Positions 59,306-64,000 of a stretch of DNA of 64,000 nucleotides are shown here, one piece after another. Origin of the DNA: Todiramphus chloris collaris (lineage: Eukaryota; Chordata; Aves; Coraciiformes; Alcedinidae). The translations under genes and the position numbers were made by a program. Every line of letters begins with the position of its first letter. The stretch's first letter is position 1. The DNA lies in contig JANVCC010009977.1 in the NCBI GenBank assembly GCA_025345505.1, forward strand, positions 333,397 to 397,396, given 5' to 3'. Below the pieces are notes generated by a model. It ran no database searches, was not told the DNA's origin, and was given only the letters and a program-made list of their open reading frames with translations.

Positions 59306-62300
59306 AGAAATGGGGAAAGAGAAGTTGTTGCTGATGGAAATCATAGAATCATAGAAATAAAAGTAATATTTTTTCTCTTGGTCTTTTGGAACTCATTTCT
59401 CCATAGTGGACTAGAGCAAAATTTAAGCATAAATATGTCTCATAATAAAGTCTAAACATTTCATGAAGAGCAGAGGACTGAATGCATTTTTTCTCCTTGC
59501 TGACTTATCCAAACTCATCAGCTACCCACTGAGATAAGCAGAGAAATATCACTATATTTGTGGACTCTGGATCATAGCCTAGGTGAAATAAAATATTAAA
59601 CTCAGTAAAATCATACTATACTGCTTATATATCAGTCCAGACTCATTTAGACAGCAGGAAGTCATGGGTTACAAAATATGAAATGAGTGTTGATCTTGCA
59701 AAATATATGTGAGAAAATTACCTTACTCACCCTGACTTTTTTGAGGATGATCCAAAGATTATCCCATTTTAGAAACCAAGATCCTCACAGCTGTTTATGT
59801 AAATGGAGATTTACTGAAGCATTGGCAATATCTGCATCTGCGCCTATCCTTGCAATGGAAATAATTTCAAACTCATTGCCCTCTTTGATAGGGGTGGGCT
59901 GAACTTGTTCTCTAAATCATCATGATACCATCTGAATTACAACAACCCACTGGTCAGGCTTTATTGCATGTCTGCGTGCTTTAAGCAAGACTCCACAGGG
60001 TATTCTTTCTTGTCTCATTTTCCTCTTGACTATGATGCAGTTTTATTCTTCTTCACCTCTCCCTTTTTGTGGGGTTCCTCTTTACTATTTATTTAATCTT
60101 ACTCAACACATAGTTAAAATAGTGTTTATCTCCTGGTGTGCATTGAGTGTTACGGACATTAGCTGTCAGAAACTGGGATCTGCATTTGTCTGTAGTGTTT
60201 GCTAGGGGTGTAAAGAGCTTAAACAGATTTGAGTGTTATATAGATGTAACCTAAACACAAAAAGGGGTATTGAAGCTAGGTACAGTAATGATGTTCATCT
60301 GTATAAATGAAAGTCATTGTCACCATAAACTACATGGAAAGGAGAGCAGCTACAAATGTGAAAGCCATGGTTCCCTGATTCCCCCAAGAACCTCACAGGG
60401 TTCCCAATACAACCTGGCTTTATGGTAGTTTTAATAAAATCATGTCTTGTAAGAATTAAAAACCTAACAGACCATTAATGATGTCAAAGTTGGATATTTC
60501 TCTAGGTATCTGAATTTCTAGGGCTAGGGAATTTTTTCAAGTCTTGCTTAAATTCAGAAGTTCATAAAAATAAAGAAATAAGCATCAAAAATCCAATACT
60601 CAGGAATGTCTGACCCTTCTGAAACCAAAGCAAAGAAATAAACAACAAAACCCACGACTACCACTACAAAACTGAATCAGAGATTAGTAGCAAAATTAAT
60701 GTGTTTCTTATTTTTCCTGAAGCAAGTTTATTTATTCTTTATCCAGGTTAGAGTTATATGACTTTTCTCTTTTAAGGATGGAAATGTTGTGTCCAATATT
60801 GCAGTATTACATGGAACTGGTGGAAAAGAGTGTGAGTTGTTTGTGTGTTTATTTGTTTTTTTTAATGAAGCATTCCTCCATCTGCAGGGATGTTTATATA
60901 TAGACAGAGCTATACTAGCATAGAAATAAAATAAGTACTGTTGACAAGTCAGTAGTATTCTGCATAGCAGCACACTGTGATCTGTAGAGAGCTCCTGGCT
61001 TACTTTGTTTATATCCATATACAGGAAGAAGAGACATCTGTCCTTTTGTACCTTCCTAATATTTTGCTTTATTAGAAAGCAATTGTAGATGAAACTCAAA
61101 TGTGTCCTTACTATGTTTTTCCTGTCTGGCTGGAAGATTGACTGCATTCCTTTTTACTGCATCTTCATGTTCCTGCTGCAGGGAAAGTAGACCACCAGTT
61201 TCTAACAATACATATGGACAGTACTCCATGACCTGAATAATTCCACTATTACACCAGATATAGCTTAAAACAGTTGTTTGAATTGTTTACATCAGATATA
61301 AACTAGTTTGCTCTTTGACCTGTCATTCCAGAGAACTATTCCTTTAATTCTCATTACTGTCAGATGTACTGACATATAGCTGGTCTTGCGAAGGACTGTT
61401 TTCCTGTATTTCATTGTCCTCCCACAACTGGGATTGACCCCTCACTGACATATGGTTAGACATCTTTTCTCATTTTGCAAAGCAGCATTACTTGACACCA
61501 GTTCAGAATTGCACTTGCCTTTCCTCTCTTCTTTTTAACAAAATGGTACAGTCACGCACTATATTAAAATTCTTTGAGAGATGAAAAGGGTGTAATTTTG
61601 GGGCAGAAGGGACAAATGATTTGCAGCTGAAAGGGCATCTTGAATGCTAATGTTATCTGTTTGTCCAAAACTAAATGCTGTTATGAAAGTTACTCAATAT
61701 CACTGAAGCAGAGAAGTCTCTTCTCTCTTGTTCCTTAAAGACTGAAGAAATCTAGAAAGTTTTCTATTATTGGTTCTTCTTCACAAAGAGATAGCACGCA
61801 AAAACCAACGGAGCTCAAACCAAAATGCTTTACTGAATAATAGAAGAAGGATGATATCAATATGTTTTTATCTGTTCAAGAAATTTCTTTGTAATGGCTT
61901 TATAGTGCCCAGTGCTCTAATACTCTATATGGCTACTAATGGCTTCCTAATCTCATCATCTGCAATGCTAGAGTTTGAAATCTATTTACTTCAATTTCAC
62001 GATATGTATCAGAGACAAAAGGATGCATTTACTGGCTTCGTGTTACATGTTTTTATTAGATTAGACGGTGCCCAGATGTCTTCATCAGGAACTGGCATTG
62101 CAAGTTCTCAAGGAGGGCAGGAAAGAAAAGGTCACTTTATTAATAATTTCAATTGTCAAAAAAAAAGCCATATCTTGATGCAGTCTTGAACTACAACATA
62201 TCTCACACAGATTTCACCCTGAATAAATTTCTCCCTTCAGTAGGCTGCAGCTTGCCTCTGAGGTATTGCATTTTACCACCAGAATCTCTTTTTCTTTTAT

Positions 62301-64000
62301 TTTCTAAGTTAAAACCAAATTTTTATTTTGTTTTTTTCTTCTCAGGGGGTATGGCTCTGACTAAACAATCTGAGCATATGTGAGTATTTGGGGAGAGGAG
62401 AAACCCTGTCAATAAATTTCCATTACTCCTTCTGAATTTTTTCCCTGAAAGATAGCTTAGCCTAGAGAATTTGGGATATGTGTAAGGAATATCAATAACA
62501 TTTTTATCCTTTGATAGTAGACTTTCTTTGCTATAGATTACTACCATCTCAGTGTAGAGTATATGACTTCTCTTTCTGAGGGAAAGAACTTTAAACAGGA
62601 ATGGGGAGGAAATAATTTGAAATGCACAGTGTCTGCCTGTCCCTGTTGTAGACAACTTCTATCCAATCCTTGGATGAAATAAAGGAACTTTAACTAAAAA
62701 CTAGATGTGGTTTTTAGGTCCAGAGATTATCAAGCTAGGCTGTCAAGCTGACATAACAACTGTTAACAAAACATGTCCCACAAAAGGAGAAAAGGATGGG
62801 ATTAGCAATTAGAGTAAGATCGTATATAAAACTGAATTCTTCAGTGCATGAAGATTTGCAGCCTTGACAGTGATCCTTGCTTGCTCTTCATTAGAAAAAT
62901 TAAACAGAACATCCTGTCCTGTGAAGTAACTGGAACAGGAGGGACTGCATCGTTATGTATTCTAAGAGAACATTCTTAAGCTCTCCCATCAAGATTTGTC
63001 ACTGCAATCCATGCTGACTCTGTGTTGCTTCCATGCTGAATGCTCTACCTGAATGCAAAAAGGCATCTTTCTCATATGTAAATGCAAAAGGGCACCTTTC
63101 TCATGTGTTTCTGACAGACCAAGAGCAGAACTGGGTATTACTTTCTCCCTTTTGGACCTGCTGGGTTGGTGCAGGTAATTAATAGGTACAGTAATATGAA
63201 CAGAAAACTTGTTTCTGCTGAAGATCCCTGCTTTGGGAAATGCTGTCAGAAGGGAGAGAAAAAAACCCAAAAATTGAACTAAAGGGACACTTCTAAATTT
63301 AGGAAACATATGAAATGAACCTTGAAAGTATTGATATTGTGTCTTCGTGTGTCTAACCTGCTGCTGTGAGGGAGTAAGAGTTCACAGTAATTTTAAATTA
63401 TATTCAGAAACTTTTAAACTAATCTGGGTGTTCCAGCTGAATATTCAAAGTCTGTTACAGCACTCTCCAGGAGAGTTTCTATTACGGCTGCAAGAGCCAT
63501 TTGAGGTTCTAGCATTCTAGTAAGACCAGTTTCTCCCTGTGTAAGATGACACAAATCTGTCAGATCCAAATCTTAACCAGGCCTCTGCATTTTATTTTTT
63601 TGACCTTTTTTGAAATTAGATTGATGTTATTCTGATGCACTCCGTGAACCTTTAGAGGTTAAGAAGTTCAAAGGCTTCTTCAAACCTATTTATGTTTCAG
63701 TTTAATGTTTCATATGCCATTTGTTTGTTACTTTATATGCTGCTACCAAGCATCATATAATAAATCATGCTTGTGCATGTGTAGTTGTATTTCACCTAGT
63801 GCTAGAAAATCATTAAAATACCTGATAGTTTTTCATAAACACCTCCTGTCCTGAAATCACTGAGGACAAATGACTATAAAGTCAGATGCAAAATATAAAG
63901 TTATGTTTTTAGTCCTTGTGATTTCAGAAAAAAATGTGAGCTTGCATCCCAAGCACATTTAAAACCTAACAGTAGTGTACAAAATCATCTCTAGTTTTAC
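59306..64000. other. Noncoding DNA right of the ERV
   Basis: About 4.7 kb of AT-rich DNA. Open frames such as 61770-62189 and 62989-63309 show no recognisable domain and no coding bias, so I do not call them genes. A 29-bp tandem duplication lies at 63052-63109. Confidence 0.45.
63052..63109. repeat. Two-copy 29-bp tandem duplication
   Basis: AATGCAAAAAGGCATCTTTC with its following 9 bases is repeated as AATGCAAAAGGGCACCTTTC and following bases starting at 63081. The copies differ at a few sites. Confidence 0.85.

Noticed and set aside
59337..59357. TCATAGAATCATAGAA just right of the ERV, like a reversed CR1 tail
   Set aside because: Only the tail repeat is present without any adjoining CR1 3' UTR, so it is not supported as an insertion.
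60728..61147. 139-codon open frame on the minus strand
   Set aside because: Low-complexity and Lys/Asn/Phe-rich text as expected from AT-rich noncoding DNA, with no motif.
61770..62189. 139-codon open frame on the plus strand
   Set aside because: No recognisable domain, no coding bias, no neighbouring exon signals. It starts at a non-ATG codon and fits chance in a 64-kb window.

Overview
The window is vertebrate nuclear DNA, almost certainly from a bird. It is AT-rich and shows no host gene. It carries many CR1-type LINE fragments with the avian 3' end signature, a solo retroviral LTR, and a nearly full-length endogenous retrovirus (ERV) with alpharetrovirus-like control sequences. A 100-N assembly gap lies next to a long A-tract. 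The species cannot be named from this sequence.

Layout: 1-2204 unique DNA; 2205-3248 antisense CR1 fragment; 4590-6467 sense CR1 with a broken reverse transcriptase (RT) ORF; 6468-11765 AT-rich DNA with two microsatellites; 11766-12985 antisense CR1 and 13170-14610 older sense CR1, arranged head to head; 14690-14775 possible ancient CR1 tail; 14776-30312 unannotated noncoding DNA; 30313-30575 antisense CR1 tail; 34559-35008 solo LTR flanked by ACAGT; 35920-36339 GC-richer block; 36340-37430 antisense CR1; 38165-38398 sense CR1 tail; 45777-45921 A-tract plus gap; 47917-48150 antisense CR1 tail; 52761-59305 the ERV with its target-site duplication; 59306-64000 unique DNA.

The ERV is the centre of interest. 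Two 232-bp LTRs differ at 6 positions and are bounded by a 6-bp duplication (ATAATT). The primer-binding site fits tRNA-Trp. Gag is one uninterrupted 766-codon frame with a PPSY late motif, a major-homology-like region and one CCHC knuckle. Pro (DTGAD) lies in the -1 frame of gag, and pol in the -1 frame of pro, with AAATTTG immediately before the pro stop. Pol has about nine disabling lesions, and its integrase has lost the middle catalytic Asp. Downstream come three 56-bp tandem repeats with a palindromic core, an internal copy of the polypurine-tract/LTR boundary, and a drastically shortened env: a signal peptide with a short glycosylated segment, then a membrane anchor in another frame. 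Open gag and pro beside a ruined pol raises the possibility that this was a non-autonomous lineage moved in trans, or that gag was kept under selection. The sequence alone does not decide this.
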